Below, piece by piece: positions 8,899 to 18,356 of a DNA stretch of 64,000 nt (position 1 is its first letter; each line of letters begins with the position of its first letter). Source of the DNA: Agrobacterium pusense (lineage in GTDB: Bacteria; Pseudomonadota; Alphaproteobacteria; Rhizobiales; Rhizobiaceae); assembly GCF_900102105.1 (NCBI RefSeq), contig NZ_FNBB01000008.1, positions 124,001 through 188,000 on the forward strand, in the 5' to 3' direction. Under the pieces are notes generated by a model. That model was not told the origin of the DNA. It ran no database searches and saw nothing but the letters and a program-made list of their open reading frames with translations. Both the position numbers and the translations under genes were made by a program.

Positions 8899-10782
8899 AT
8901 GATTACGATTACCGATCTTTCGGCCCGCATCGCCGGGCGTCTGCTCCTTGACCACGCCAGCGTGACACTTCCCGCCGGTGTGAAGGCGGGCCTCGTCGGC
9001 CGCAACGGTGCCGGCAAATCCACCCTTTTCCGCATCATCACCGGCGATCTCGCGGCAGAGGGCGGTTCGGTGACCATTCCGAAACAGGCCCGCATCGGCC
9101 AGGTGGCGCAGGAAGCGCCGGGCACGGAGGAATCTCTCATCTCCATCGTGCTTTCCGCTGACAAGGAGCGCAGCGCGCTTTTGGCGGAGGCGGAGACCGC
9201 AACCGATCCGCATCGTATCGCAGAGATCCAGATGCGGCTCGTCGATATCGATGCCCATTCGGCGGAAGCGCGTGCATCGAGCATTCTTGCCGGTCTCGGT
9301 TTCGATCATGAGGCGCAGCTCCGCCCCGCCTCCTCCTTTTCAGGCGGCTGGCGCATGCGTGTGGCGCTCGCCTCGGTGCTGTTTGCCGAGCCCGATCTGC
9401 TGCTGCTCGATGAGCCGACCAACTATCTCGACCTTGAGGGCACGCTGTGGCTGGAAGAATATATCCGCCGCTATCCGCACACTGTCATTATCATCAGCCA
9501 TGATCGCGATCTGCTGAACAACGCCGTCAATTCCATCGTGCATCTCGACCAGAAGAAGCTGGCCTTTTATCGCGGCGGCTACGATCAGTTCGAGCGGCAG
9601 AAGGCCGAGGCCGACGAATTGCAGATGAAAGCCAAGGCGAAAAACGACGCCGCGCGCAAACACCTGCAGAGCTTCATCGACCGTTTCCGCGCCAAGGCCA
9701 CCAAGGCCCGTCAGGCGCAGAGCCGCATCAAGGCCCTGGAGCGCATGGGCACCGTCGCCGCCGTGATCGAAGATCATGTGCAGCCGATCACGTTTCCTGA
9801 GCCGGAGAAACAGCCGGCCTCGCCGATCGTTGCCATCAATGGCGGCGCGGTCGGCTATGAACCGGGCAAGTCCATTCTGAAACACCTCAACCTGCGCATC
9901 GACAATGACGACCGCATTGCGCTGCTCGGCTCCAACGGCAACGGCAAATCCACTTTTGCGAAGTTCATTTCCGGCCGTCTCGCCCCGCAGGCGGGTGATC
10001 TTCGCGTCGCGCCCGGCCTCAAGATCGGCTTCTTCGCGCAGCATCAGCTCGACGATCTGGTGCCGGATGAAACCCCGGTCGAACATGTGCGCAAGCTGAT
10101 GCCGCTGGCACCGGAGGCGCAGGTGCGGTCACGCGTGGCGCAGATGGGGCTTGCGACTGAAAAGATGGCGACGGCTGCCAAAGACCTTTCCGGTGGCGAA
10201 AAGGCTCGCCTGCTGATGGGCCTTGCGGCCTTCCACGCACCCAACCTCTTGATCCTCGACGAACCGACCAACCATCTCGATATCGACAGCCGCCGGGCGC
10301 TGATCGAGGCGCTGAATGATTATAATGGCGCGGTGATCCTCATTTCCCACGACCGCCATCTTATTGAGGCGACCGTTGACCGGCTGTGGTTGGTGGCCGA
10401 CGGGACGGTCAAGACGTTCGAAGGCGACATGGAGGAATATCGCGATCTCGTCGTTTCCTCCGGTAAAAAGAAGGACGACAAGAGCGACACCGTTGCCGAT
10501 CAGGCTTCCAAGGCCGATCAGCGCAAGGCAAGCGCGGAAAAGCGTGCCCAACTCGCGCCGTTGAAGAAAAAGATCAACGAAATCGAATCCCTGACGGCAA
10601 AGCTTGAGAAACTGATTCAGACGCTCGACACCGAACTGGCCGACCCGGCGCTATATGAAAAAGCCCCTGCCAAAGCCGCTCAGAAAGTCAAGGAGCGTGG
10701 CGAAGCCGCTGCCAGGCTATCGGATGCGGAAGAGCAATGGCTGATGCTTTCCAGTGAATACGAGGAAGCAATGGCCGGCTGA
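8899..10782 (+). CDS. ABC-F family ATPase, ribosome-associated type
   Basis: A 627-residue protein with two ABC nucleotide-binding domains and no membrane segments: Walker A motifs GRNGAGKST (near 38) and GSNGNGKST (near 346), signature motifs FSGGWRMR and LSGGEKAR, and Walker B ending LLLLDEPTNYLD and LILDEPTNHLD. The basic interdomain linker and C-terminal coiled coil (KKKINEIESLTAKLEKLIQT onward) fit the YheS/Uup branch of ABC-F translation factors, which act on ribosomes; the exact role is inferred. I chose the ATG at 8899 (MITITDLSARIAG) since ABC-F proteins start just before the first strand. Confidence 0.9.
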   Translation: MITITDLSARIAGRLLLDHASVTLPAGVKAGLVGRNGAGKSTLFRIITGDLAAEGGSVTIPKQARIGQVAQEAPGTEESLISIVLSADKERSALLAEAETATDPHRIAEIQMRLVDIDAHSAEARASSILAGLGFDHEAQLRPASSFSGGWRMRVALASVLFAEPDLLLLDEPTNYLDLEGTLWLEEYIRRYPHTVIIISHDRDLLNNAVNSIVHLDQKKLAFYRGGYDQFERQKAEADELQMKAKAKNDAARKHLQSFIDRFRAKATKARQAQSRIKALERMGTVAAVIEDHVQPITFPEPEKQPASPIVAINGGAVGYEPGKSILKHLNLRIDNDDRIALLGSNGNGKSTFAKFISGRLAPQAGDLRVAPGLKIGFFAQHQLDDLVPDETPVEHVRKLMPLAPEAQVRSRVAQMGLATEKMATAAKDLSGGEKARLLMGLAAFHAPNLLILDEPTNHLDIDSRRALIEALNDYNGAVILISHDRHLIEATVDRLWLVADGTVKTFEGDMEEYRDLVVSSGKKKDDKSDTVADQASKADQRKASAEKRAQLAPLKKKINEIESLTAKLEKLIQTLDTELADPALYEKAPAKAAQKVKERGEAAARLSDAEEQWLMLSSEYEEAMAG

Positions 10783-10800
10783 TGCGCGACGGCACAGGAG

Positions 10801-10824
10801 CGGCGGCCTCTTGCGAAGCCGCCG
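10801..10824. terminator. Hairpin between convergent genes
   Basis: Inverted repeat CGGCGGC / GCCGCCG with a 10-nt loop sits between the convergent ABC-F and GlcG-like genes. There is no T tract, so a terminator role is only suggested by position. Confidence 0.4.
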
Positions 10825-10841
10825 TATCGCATTGACGAAAC

Positions 10842-11324
10842 TTACTTCGCGCCGATCGTGTTCAGACCTTCACGCGCACATTCGGCATCGATTGCACCCG
10901 ACGGCGCGCCTCCAACGCCAATACCGCCGACGAGCGCGTCGCCGATCTTGATCGGCAGCCCGCCTGCCTGAATGACCATGCGCTCATCCATGTTGCGGAG
11001 GCCATCATTGGCGGGCTTGGAGGCGATGAATTCGGCAATCTCGCCAATATCACGGCCGAGCGATGCGGCAGCGAATGCCTTGCCGGTGGCGCTGGAGACC
11101 GTGTGCGGAGCCGAACCATCTGCTTTCAGGACCGTCTTTACGGCGCCGTCGCGGGCGACGATGGCAACGGTGACAGCGTTGCCCTTGGCCGAGCAGGCCT
11201 GAAGTGCTGCACTGGCCGCCTTTTCCGCCAATTCAAGTGGCAGGTAAGGTGCGGTCGGCAGCGTCTGCGCCAGGGCGACCGAAGGAGCGAGCAGAGTGGA
11301 AACAACGAGAAGGTTGCGGATCAT
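10842..11324 (-). CDS. GlcG/HbpS (DUF336) family secreted protein
   Basis: A 160-residue protein with a cleavable signal peptide (hydrophobic core then VALAQ near 20) and a GlcG/HbpS-type domain: ALQACSAKGNAVTVAIVARDG, SSATGKAFAAASLGRD and the glycine-rich GGLPIKIGDALVGGIGVGGA. Members of this family bind haem or small ligands in the periplasm or outside the cell; function here is not known. It lies 89 bp past a FixJ-type regulator gene on the same strand, so it could be part of that unit or its target. Confidence 0.85.
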   Translation of the reverse strand: MIRNLLVVSTLLAPSVALAQTLPTAPYLPLELAEKAASAALQACSAKGNAVTVAIVARDGAVKTVLKADGSAPHTVSSATGKAFAAASLGRDIGEIAEFIASKPANDGLRNMDERMVIQAGGLPIKIGDALVGGIGVGGAPSGAIDAECAREGLNTIGAK

Positions 11325-11413
11325 GAAAAGGTCCTCTTGCTTGATGAGGACTGCAGTTTAAGCGGATGGCGTTGAGCCGCGAATCCGTAAGACTTTCCGG
11401 CTGCTCGGTAGTT

Positions 11414-12022
11414 CTACCGATCCGCACCCGCTTCCAGCCAAAGCCTTGTCATTTCCGCCTGCGAGGTTGTGCCGAGCTTCAGGCCAATGGCGGCGCGATG
11501 GCTGTCCACCGTGCGTGGCGACAGACCAAGTCCGTCTGCGATCTGGCGCGAAGTAAAACCGAGCGCGATGCGTTCAAGTATCTCCCGCTCCCGCGCGGTC
11601 AGCAGCGACAGGAGCGCCAAATTCTCCGCCTGCAGCGCTTTTGCGTCAAGCGTGCGGGCCAATATCCGGTGCGCTTTCTGGATCGCGTCGATGAGATCCT
11701 GTTCGTCGACCGGCTTGGAGAGAAAATCCACCGCCCCATTATGGAAGGCCCGGCGGCAGGCTTCGATGTTGCCGTGACCGGAAATGATGATGACCGGCCA
11801 GTCTATCCCCTCTTCCGTCAGTTTCTCCTGCAATTTCAATCCGGTTATGGCGGGCATGCGAATATCGAGGATCAGGCAGCCCGGCTCGAGGGCGGCAAGC
11901 TGGCTGAGAAACGCCACGGGATCAGCAAAGCCCTTCGCCTTTATGCCGACGGTGGAGAGAAGCAGGATGAGCGCCTTGCGCACGGCGTCATCGTCATCAA
12001 CCAGATAGACGGGCAGCGTCAT
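11414..12022 (-). CDS. FixJ/LuxR-type response regulator
   Basis: A 202-residue two-component regulator. The receiver domain has the acidic pocket (VDDDDAV, residues 8-14), the phosphoacceptor Asp53 in CLILDIRMP and Lys in LSKPVDEQDL. The C-terminal LuxR-type helix-turn-helix is LTAREREILERIALGFTSRQ followed by IADGLGLSPRTVDSHRAAI. Its start overlaps the stop of the upstream histidine kinase by 4 bp, so the two form a pair. The signal is unknown; the overall design is like FixJ, TtrR and DctR. Confidence 0.92.
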   Translation of the reverse strand: MTLPVYLVDDDDAVRKALILLLSTVGIKAKGFADPVAFLSQLAALEPGCLILDIRMPAITGLKLQEKLTEEGIDWPVIIISGHGNIEACRRAFHNGAVDFLSKPVDEQDLIDAIQKAHRILARTLDAKALQAENLALLSLLTAREREILERIALGFTSRQIADGLGLSPRTVDSHRAAIGLKLGTTSQAEMTRLWLEAGADR

Positions 12023-13725
12023 GGGTCCCGTGCCTCCGGTGCAAGCGGTAGGACAACCCGGAAATGGGCACCATTCTCACTCGCGACGTATCGGATTTCA
12101 CCGCTGGCGCGTTCCACCAGCCTCTGGCTGAGGGCAAGCCCCAGCCCCATTCCGTTGTTTTTCGTGGTGGTGAAAGGTGTGAACAACCGGTCGAGCAGCT
12201 CGGGCGCTACGCCGGGGCCGTTATCGGCAACATCGAGAACGGCGAAATCACCGTTCCGGCTCAATCCTGCCGTGATCGCACGTCTGCCTTCAATGGCAGT
12301 GAGTGCGTCAAGCGCGTTGCGCAGCAAATTGAACATGACCTGTTCTATTTCGACGGGATCGACCCGCACCGGAAGCGGCACTTCCGGCATCGCGATATCA
12401 ATGCTGGCGTCATGCCGGGCGGCTTCGCCGGCAAGCAGCGCATCGACATTGCGCAGGGCGGCGCGCAGGTCATGCGCCGCGACCGGCTGGCGGTGCGGCA
12501 GCGACCAGTTGCGGAACCGGTCGAGCATATTCGCGGCGCACCGCGCCTGATCGATCATATCGTCGAGAGCACCGGAAAGAGCCGTGACATCCTGACGGGC
12601 AAGCAGCCGTCTCCCCGCCTGCGCCTGCGCCAATATCGCCGTCAGGGGCTGGGTAAGCTCGTGGGCAAGGCCGCTCGCCATTTCTCCGAGAGCGTTAACC
12701 CGCGAGGCGTGGGTCAGTCTCGCTTCCATGCCGCTCAGTTCGGCGCGTCTCTCGGCGGCGCGCATGCGCGTCCTCTGTCTTGTCATGACAATACAGAGCA
12801 CGAAAACGACGCTTGCGCCAGCCACGCCCGCCAGCAGGGCGCGGCCGGGCAAAAGGTCCCGCCAGGTGATTGCGAGCGCGACTTCCAGCGTCAGAGGCTG
12901 GCTGGCGCTGCTGAGCTGCCGGACATATTGCGGCGCTTCCGGCATCGTGGGTGGGCCGAGAAGGACTGTCCCGCCAGGCATTTTAAGACGGATCACCGCC
13001 TGTTTTTCCGACCAGAACGCAGCGTCGGACGCGAGAAGCCGCCCGGCATCGACGGCAAGCACCAGCACCTTCGAGGCCGACCCGCTATTGGGGCTGCGCT
13101 TGACGATCATGTAATGGCCGGGTCTGAGATCGCTCGCCACCAGAGCCGGCCGGCCGGTAAAGACCGATGCCGCCTCGCGGATCGTCGCTGCCAGCTCGCT
13201 CTCCAGCGGCCGTGTGCCGACAACAGGCCCCGCCTCGTTGAGGGAAACCAGCTGGACCTCGTCAATACGCGGGTAAAATTGCAGAATGGGTGCCGCGACA
13301 TCGAGCAAGAGGCGATAATCCGCCCCCTGCTGCGCCTGCGCCACCGCCGAAAGCGCCGTCACATGGGCATCATGCTGATCGGCCCGGCGGGATGCCTCAG
13401 CCTGCAATGCATCGCTCTGCCGTGCCAATTCGCCGAGCAGGCTGACATATTGATAAGCCGCCAGTGCGGACACGACGGCTGCCATAAGCAGTGCCCAGAC
13501 CAGAAACAACTTGAGAAACGGCCGCCCCGTCAGCGGCCATGGCGCGTGCGCCATGCGCCGGCTGCCGGAAAGGGAATGGGCGGTGGCATCAAGTGAGCGG
13601 CCGGCCGCAGCAGCGCCCCTGGCCGCTTCGTTCAGTCGGCGCTCGACCGGCGTTCCGGGCATGTCGTTCCATGCATCGTTTTTTTCAAGCATCGGCTCGC
13701 CCGCATGACCGACAGAGCGGATCAT
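12019..13725 (-). CDS. Membrane sensor histidine kinase
   Basis: A 568-residue kinase: a basic cytoplasmic N-terminus, a membrane segment near 70-92 (FLKLFLVWALLMAAVVSALA), an extracytoplasmic sensing region of about 200 residues, a second membrane segment near 295-315, then the H-box GLAHELTQPLTAIL (phospho-His) and an ATPase domain with NLLRNALDA (N box), DVADNGPGV (G1) and GLGLALSQRLVE (G2). It is coupled to the FixJ-type regulator gene by a 4-bp overlap. The first in-frame start gives an unusually long N-terminal tail; 13692 is an alternative and neither has a strong ribosome site. Confidence 0.88.
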   Translation of the reverse strand: MIRSVGHAGEPMLEKNDAWNDMPGTPVERRLNEAARGAAAAGRSLDATAHSLSGSRRMAHAPWPLTGRPFLKLFLVWALLMAAVVSALAAYQYVSLLGELARQSDALQAEASRRADQHDAHVTALSAVAQAQQGADYRLLLDVAAPILQFYPRIDEVQLVSLNEAGPVVGTRPLESELAATIREAASVFTGRPALVASDLRPGHYMIVKRSPNSGSASKVLVLAVDAGRLLASDAAFWSEKQAVIRLKMPGGTVLLGPPTMPEAPQYVRQLSSASQPLTLEVALAITWRDLLPGRALLAGVAGASVVFVLCIVMTRQRTRMRAAERRAELSGMEARLTHASRVNALGEMASGLAHELTQPLTAILAQAQAGRRLLARQDVTALSGALDDMIDQARCAANMLDRFRNWSLPHRQPVAAHDLRAALRNVDALLAGEAARHDASIDIAMPEVPLPVRVDPVEIEQVMFNLLRNALDALTAIEGRRAITAGLSRNGDFAVLDVADNGPGVAPELLDRLFTPFTTTKNNGMGLGLALSQRLVERASGEIRYVASENGAHFRVVLPLAPEARDP

Positions 13726-13845
13726 GACATTCGTTCAACAGGTGACTTTTCTCAGCACAGACAGTGAGAACATTCAATCCGGCCCCAGCCGAATTTACTG
13801 CTGATCCATCATTGGCGCGGGAAGACGTGAGCGGCGCCCTTGGCG

Positions 13846-15786
13846 CTAGGCACACGCCCTGCGGGACTGCAGCCGTGCGAGCGGCACGGCAGGGGAATAA
13901 AGATAACCCTGCCCGAAGCGAATACCCATCTGCATGAGAAGCCTGCTCTGCTCCTCGGTTTCTATACCTTCCGTCACCAGCTTAGCGCCATAACGCTCCG
14001 CGCTCTCGAAGGCGAGCGCAATGGCCTCCCGGAACCGCGATTGATCCAGCCTCGACGTCATCCAGTGATCGATCTTGACCTCTTCAAACGGGAACCGCGC
14101 CAGCAAAGTGAGCGCGGCATAACCGGTCCCGAAATCATCGAGCGCCAGTCGCACGCCGGCGGCGAACAGCGCATCGAAATTCTGCTGCACGACGTCGTTG
14201 GTCGGAATCCTGCTCATCTCCGTCACTTCGATCGCCAGGCGATGCGCCGGCACCGCCATTTCCTGCAGCAGCGCCACGACCCGGTCAGCAAAGTGCACGG
14301 TTGCAAAGGACGAAGCGGAAATATTCACCGCGAGATGAAAATCCGCATCGAAATCATGCAGATCGCGAAGGTCGTTCACCACGGCTTCGATCGTCGACCA
14401 TTCGAATTCCGCCAGCAACCGATGACGTTCGGCGATCTCCAGCACATAATAGGGCGAAAGCGCCTGCCCCCGCGCATCGACCGCGCGCAGCAGCGCCTCA
14501 GCACCGATCATGCGGCGATTGCGCATTTCGAATTTCGGCTGATAGCAAATGGGCGGCCTGCCGGATTTGATCCAGTTGACGAGCATCTGCCGCACCGTCT
14601 CGTCCCGTGTCGCCTTCTCGGCAAACGAAAAGGGGAAAATCTGCACGGGATGATCGCTTCCCTTGAGCGCCAGGCTGAGATGTCTGAAGAACGAGGCCAC
14701 GTTCTGCCGGGAAAGCCTGTCCAGACTTGCGGCGCCTATTTTGAGATGCGGTACCGGCCCCGCTTCCGCCGAGCGGCAAAAGGTGCTCAACCCCTCATGC
14801 AGATGCAACATGAGTTTCGCACCTTCGGATTTCTCCAGCGAAATCTCCCGCATGACAACTGCAAGTGTCGTATCGCCGAACATGAAGCTGCAAGGTGCAT
14901 GGGCGCTGCACAGCAGGCCGTATTCCCCATCGCAGATTTCCCGCGCCAGCCTGGGCCAGAAAATATCGCTCCAGTCCTCCCCCTCGCAGGCGGCGACATC
15001 GGCAATATTGACGATCTCGATCAGAACGAGGGCGTGCGAAACGGCCGGCTCCTGCCGCATGATCGTTTCCATATGGTCCTTGAGGGCGCGCCTGTTGGGC
15101 AGTCCGGTCAATGAATCCGTCCGCGCCGCCAACTCGCGTTTCTTTGCCTCGTCGCGCGCGCGCGCCTCGCTGCGCAGCAGGATGAACAGGCAGACGATCA
15201 TCGGCAGGCCAACGGCGACAGCTCCCAGCGTTCGGCGGCCTATTGCGCTCAAGAACAGCGTCTGGTCGATCAGACCAAACACGAACGAGATTGTGGTGGC
15301 AAGCAGCGCGGCCATGAATCTGACGGCGAAGACGGTGAGAATATCCAGAGTTCCCAGATCGGCGAGGCGTCGGTCGCGCATCCAGCCATACATGATGATG
15401 CCGCAGGCCGAAATGACGACCATGTCCTGCAGGGCCGCAAAAAACAGCACGGGGCCGCCGAACACGAAACGCCCGGCCGCGACGAGGGACAGGCTGATAA
15501 GCCCGCCCTGCCATGAGCCCAGCACCCCCGCGAGAAACAGCAGATCGGAGCGGATGTAAGGCTTGGAGGGCAGCTTGATGAATTCGGAAACAAGCAGCGT
15601 CAGCAGAAAACCTGTCATTCCGAAGACGAGGCCATAGTAGATTTTATAGCGGGGATCCTCGAGGGCGATGTTCCGCCGCAGAAGGATCAGCACGGACACC
15701 ATGCCAACCACCGCGGCCGCCTGAAGCAGCAGGAATGGAAGTTCGGCAGCGGACGCTGCCGCTTGTGCGGCGATCAATTCCATCAT
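13846..15786 (-). CDS. Membrane EAL phosphodiesterase with degenerate GGDEF domain
   Basis: A 646-residue protein with about six membrane segments in residues 5-205 that resemble a 5TM LytS/YhcK-type sensor, a GGDEF-like domain (DSLTGLPNRRAL) whose signature site is lost (FMFGDTTLAV), and an EAL domain. The EAL domain keeps its catalytic set: EALLR, AVNIS, EVTE, DDFGTGY, VKID, TEGIET and FGQGYLYSP. It should hydrolyse c-di-GMP to pGpG. The start at 15786 has GGGGA 6 bp upstream; 15792 is two codons earlier. The GGEEF cyclase gene precedes it on the same strand with a 107-bp gap. Confidence 0.88.
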   Translation of the reverse strand: MMELIAAQAAASAAELPFLLLQAAAVVGMVSVLILLRRNIALEDPRYKIYYGLVFGMTGFLLTLLVSEFIKLPSKPYIRSDLLFLAGVLGSWQGGLISLSLVAAGRFVFGGPVLFFAALQDMVVISACGIIMYGWMRDRRLADLGTLDILTVFAVRFMAALLATTISFVFGLIDQTLFLSAIGRRTLGAVAVGLPMIVCLFILLRSEARARDEAKKRELAARTDSLTGLPNRRALKDHMETIMRQEPAVSHALVLIEIVNIADVAACEGEDWSDIFWPRLAREICDGEYGLLCSAHAPCSFMFGDTTLAVVMREISLEKSEGAKLMLHLHEGLSTFCRSAEAGPVPHLKIGAASLDRLSRQNVASFFRHLSLALKGSDHPVQIFPFSFAEKATRDETVRQMLVNWIKSGRPPICYQPKFEMRNRRMIGAEALLRAVDARGQALSPYYVLEIAERHRLLAEFEWSTIEAVVNDLRDLHDFDADFHLAVNISASSFATVHFADRVVALLQEMAVPAHRLAIEVTEMSRIPTNDVVQQNFDALFAAGVRLALDDFGTGYAALTLLARFPFEEVKIDHWMTSRLDQSRFREAIALAFESAERYGAKLVTEGIETEEQSRLLMQMGIRFGQGYLYSPAVPLARLQSRRACA

Positions 15787-15893
15787 CTGCATTCCCCGAT
15801 TATTATATGTTCTTGCCCCGGAATTCCGGTGGCCGGTCTTCAACAATCCCGCTTGCGCGGGGCAAATTTTATGGCGCCGCCAAGCCATCAGCC

Positions 15894-17099
15894 CTATCCG
15901 GACATCATGGCCTCGAGCCCGTACAGCTCCGCCGGCATTCCCATATGCCCGGAGGCCAGCACCAGCCGGTCGCGGCCCTGGCGCTTTGCCTCGTAAAGCG
16001 CCATATCGGCCCGGTTCACCATCTCGTATATGATTTCCCTGCCGTCGCCGGAAACGGCGATGCCGAGGCTGACGGTGACGATTTCCTGTCTGTCTGGACG
16101 GTTGAGATGGGGGATGGCCTCGTCGATTACGGCCAGTCTCAGTCTTTCGCCAACGGCAAGCGCAGCGGAAGCGGTACAATCGGCAAGCAGAACGACAAAT
16201 TCTTCCCCACCGTAACGGGCTATGAAACTTCTGTCGCCATCGTCCCTGCGCAGGGCGCCACGCAGCCTGCCGGCAATCCTGCGCAGGCAGTCATCGCCGG
16301 CGACGTGGCCTTCTGCGTCATTGTAGTTCTTGAAATAATCGACATCGAGAAGGATGAGCGCCCGCGGCCGGCCGCTACCGACCGACGCCTCGTTCGCCGC
16401 CTCCTCGAAGCTGCGGCGATTGCGAATTCCGGTGAGCTGGTCGGTATTGGAAAGCTGCTGAAGCTCGTGATTTGCACTTTGAATCCGCTGCAGCAGGGTC
16501 TTCTCCCGCAGAGAGGCCAGATAGTCCTTTCTTTCCACCTGCTCGATGCGGTAGGCCGCAAACAGCGAGACGGCGCTGATGCCAGCGGAACACATGATGG
16601 CCGGTAGCTTGGCCACCTCGCTCGTGACCGTGACATATTCCATGCCGACAATGAAAACCGCCATGCAGCCAACCGTGCCCATGACCGCAAGCGGAAACGG
16701 TTTGCGATGTATCGTGTTCATATAAAGGACGACGGTGACGATACCCACGTAATATTCGCTCGCCGACGAGGTTTGCGCATTGGCATAGATGAACATGATC
16801 GAGGCGACGACCAACATGCAACCCAGTCCGTGCAGGACCTCATGCGCCACGCCGTCCGGCCGCATCCTGATCGCATAATATCGGGCGGGGAAATAAAGAA
16901 AGAGAAGCGGTGTGATGATCATCAGGCGGACTGTCAGATCCAGCCAGATGATTTCCGGCACCAGACTGATGTCCACGAATACGTAGAGATTGTAGAGGAT
17001 GATGCCGAAGATCAATCCGTATGTATTGAATTGCCGGCTGCTTTCGTTGACTTTCTGAACGAAGCCAGACAGACGGTCAGCCTTGAATAAAACCACCAC
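15894..17099 (-). CDS. Membrane diguanylate cyclase (GGEEF)
   Basis: A 401-residue protein with about six membrane segments (roughly 25-185), a short coiled coil (LLQRIQSANHELQQLSNTDQ) and a GGDEF domain: DQLTGIRNRRSFEE, LDVDYFKNYND, ARYGGEEF and a terminal VSLGIAV. The signature is intact, so c-di-GMP synthesis from two GTP is predicted; the inhibitory RxxD site is absent at its usual place. The start is GTG. The membrane region may sense a signal but matches no sensor module I can name. It lies directly upstream of the EAL gene. Confidence 0.88.
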   Translation of the reverse strand: MVVLFKADRLSGFVQKVNESSRQFNTYGLIFGIILYNLYVFVDISLVPEIIWLDLTVRLMIITPLLFLYFPARYYAIRMRPDGVAHEVLHGLGCMLVVASIMFIYANAQTSSASEYYVGIVTVVLYMNTIHRKPFPLAVMGTVGCMAVFIVGMEYVTVTSEVAKLPAIMCSAGISAVSLFAAYRIEQVERKDYLASLREKTLLQRIQSANHELQQLSNTDQLTGIRNRRSFEEAANEASVGSGRPRALILLDVDYFKNYNDAEGHVAGDDCLRRIAGRLRGALRRDDGDRSFIARYGGEEFVVLLADCTASAALAVGERLRLAVIDEAIPHLNRPDRQEIVTVSLGIAVSGDGREIIYEMVNRADMALYEAKRQGRDRLVLASGHMGMPAELYGLEAMMSG

Positions 17100-17401
17100 G
17101 ACCCGCTCTTTAAAATATACTCAAGTTAAAAATACATAAAACTCTAACAAAACGAGAATATACCTAAAAAATTGGATTAAGACAGCCCGGCCATCGAAAA
17201 CATCACTGAAAATCACAAAGAAATATTTTCATGATCAAGCATTACACGATCGATAATGTGTATCGAAAGTTTCGGTGAAGTCATCGTCTGGAAAAGACGC
17301 GTCGCGCCGAAACGATCACCTTGCTCCTGCGGGCGTTTCTGCTAAAAACCTGTAAAAATCACACTTTATCTTAGGCAGCACTCACACACGGGTTCCACTT
17401 C
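17100..17401. other. 302-bp AT-rich divergent intergenic region
   Basis: The gap separates the divergent GGEEF cyclase and sugar dehydrogenase genes and must hold both promoters. The first 150 bases are strikingly AT-rich, with runs such as TTAAAAATACATAAAACT. I see no open frame, RNA gene or strong palindrome here. Confidence 0.5.
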
Positions 17402-18328
17402 ATGTCAGCCACCAAGCTTGCCATCGTCGGCGTCGGAAAAATCGTTCGCGACCAGCATCTTCCCGCCATTGCAGGCAATCCGGATTTTGAATTGATCTGC
17501 ACCGCAAGCCGCCATGGCACGGTGGATGGCGTCGCATCCTACGGCACCATCGAGGCGATGCTCGAGGCCGTACCCGATATCAACGCCGTCTCTCTGTGCA
17601 TGCCGCCGCAATATCGTTATGAGGCAGCCTATGCGGCACTGAATGCCGGCAAGCACGTCTTCCTCGAAAAGCCGCCGGGCGCGACGCTTTCGGAGGTACA
17701 GGATCTCGTCCGCCTCGCGGATTCTAAAGGCCTGTCACTGTTTGCAAGCTGGCATTCGCGTTATGCACCTGGCGTGGAGGCTGCCAAGGCGTTTCTAGCC
17801 TCCACGACGATCAACAGCGTTCATGTCATCTGGAAAGAAGATGTGCGCCACTGGCATCCGAACCAGGAATGGATTTGGCAGGCGGGTGGTCTCGGCGTGT
17901 TCGATCCCGGCATCAATGCGCTTTCCATCATCACCCATATCCTGCCGCGCGCGCTGTTCCTGACCAGGGCGACGCTTGAATTCCCGGAAAACCGCGACGC
18001 GCCGATCGCGGCCGATCTGCATTTCTCCGACGTGACGAAAATGCCCGTCCATGCCGAATTCGACTGGCGTCAGACCGGCAAGCAGAGCTGGGACATCGTG
18101 GCCGAGACCGCCGCGGGGCGGATGGTGCTTTCGGAAGGCGGGGCGAAGCTTTCGATCAATGGTGAGGAAAAACTATCCCAGCCGGAACGGGAATATCCGG
18201 CCCTTTACGAGCGCTTCGCCGAGATCATCAAGTCAGGCCGCTCGGACGTCGATCTTGCGCCGCTGACCCATGTGGCCGATGCTTTTCTGCTCGGCCGCCA
18301 CAAATTCGTGGATTCTTTCTACGACTGA
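17402..18328 (+). CDS. D-galactose/L-arabinose 1-dehydrogenase, Gfo/Idh/MocA family
   Basis: A 308-residue oxidoreductase with an N-terminal Rossmann segment (KLAIVGVGKIVRDQHLPAI), the family EKP motif (HVFLEKPPGATL) and the active-site stretch SWHSRYAPGVE. The segments KEDVRHWHPNQEWIWQAGGLGVF and INALSI closely resemble the L-arabinose 1-dehydrogenase AraA of Azospirillum, which also oxidises D-galactose. It probably makes the sugar lactone in the non-phosphorylative pathway. No lactonase or dehydratase gene is next to it, so the rest of the pathway must be elsewhere. Confidence 0.88.
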   Translation: MSATKLAIVGVGKIVRDQHLPAIAGNPDFELICTASRHGTVDGVASYGTIEAMLEAVPDINAVSLCMPPQYRYEAAYAALNAGKHVFLEKPPGATLSEVQDLVRLADSKGLSLFASWHSRYAPGVEAAKAFLASTTINSVHVIWKEDVRHWHPNQEWIWQAGGLGVFDPGINALSIITHILPRALFLTRATLEFPENRDAPIAADLHFSDVTKMPVHAEFDWRQTGKQSWDIVAETAAGRMVLSEGGAKLSINGEEKLSQPEREYPALYERFAEIIKSGRSDVDLAPLTHVADAFLLGRHKFVDSFYD

Positions 18329-18356
18329 GCAGCGAAACGCTTCTCAAGGCAATCTT

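Noticed and set aside
12064..13596. A 510-codon plus-strand open frame opposite the histidine kinase
   Set aside because: The kinase has H, N, G1 and G2 boxes; the opposite frame has no recognisable domain.
17240..17275. Imperfect repeat around CATTACACGATCGATAATG in the AT-rich gap
   Set aside because: Only five outer base pairs match, too weak to call an operator.
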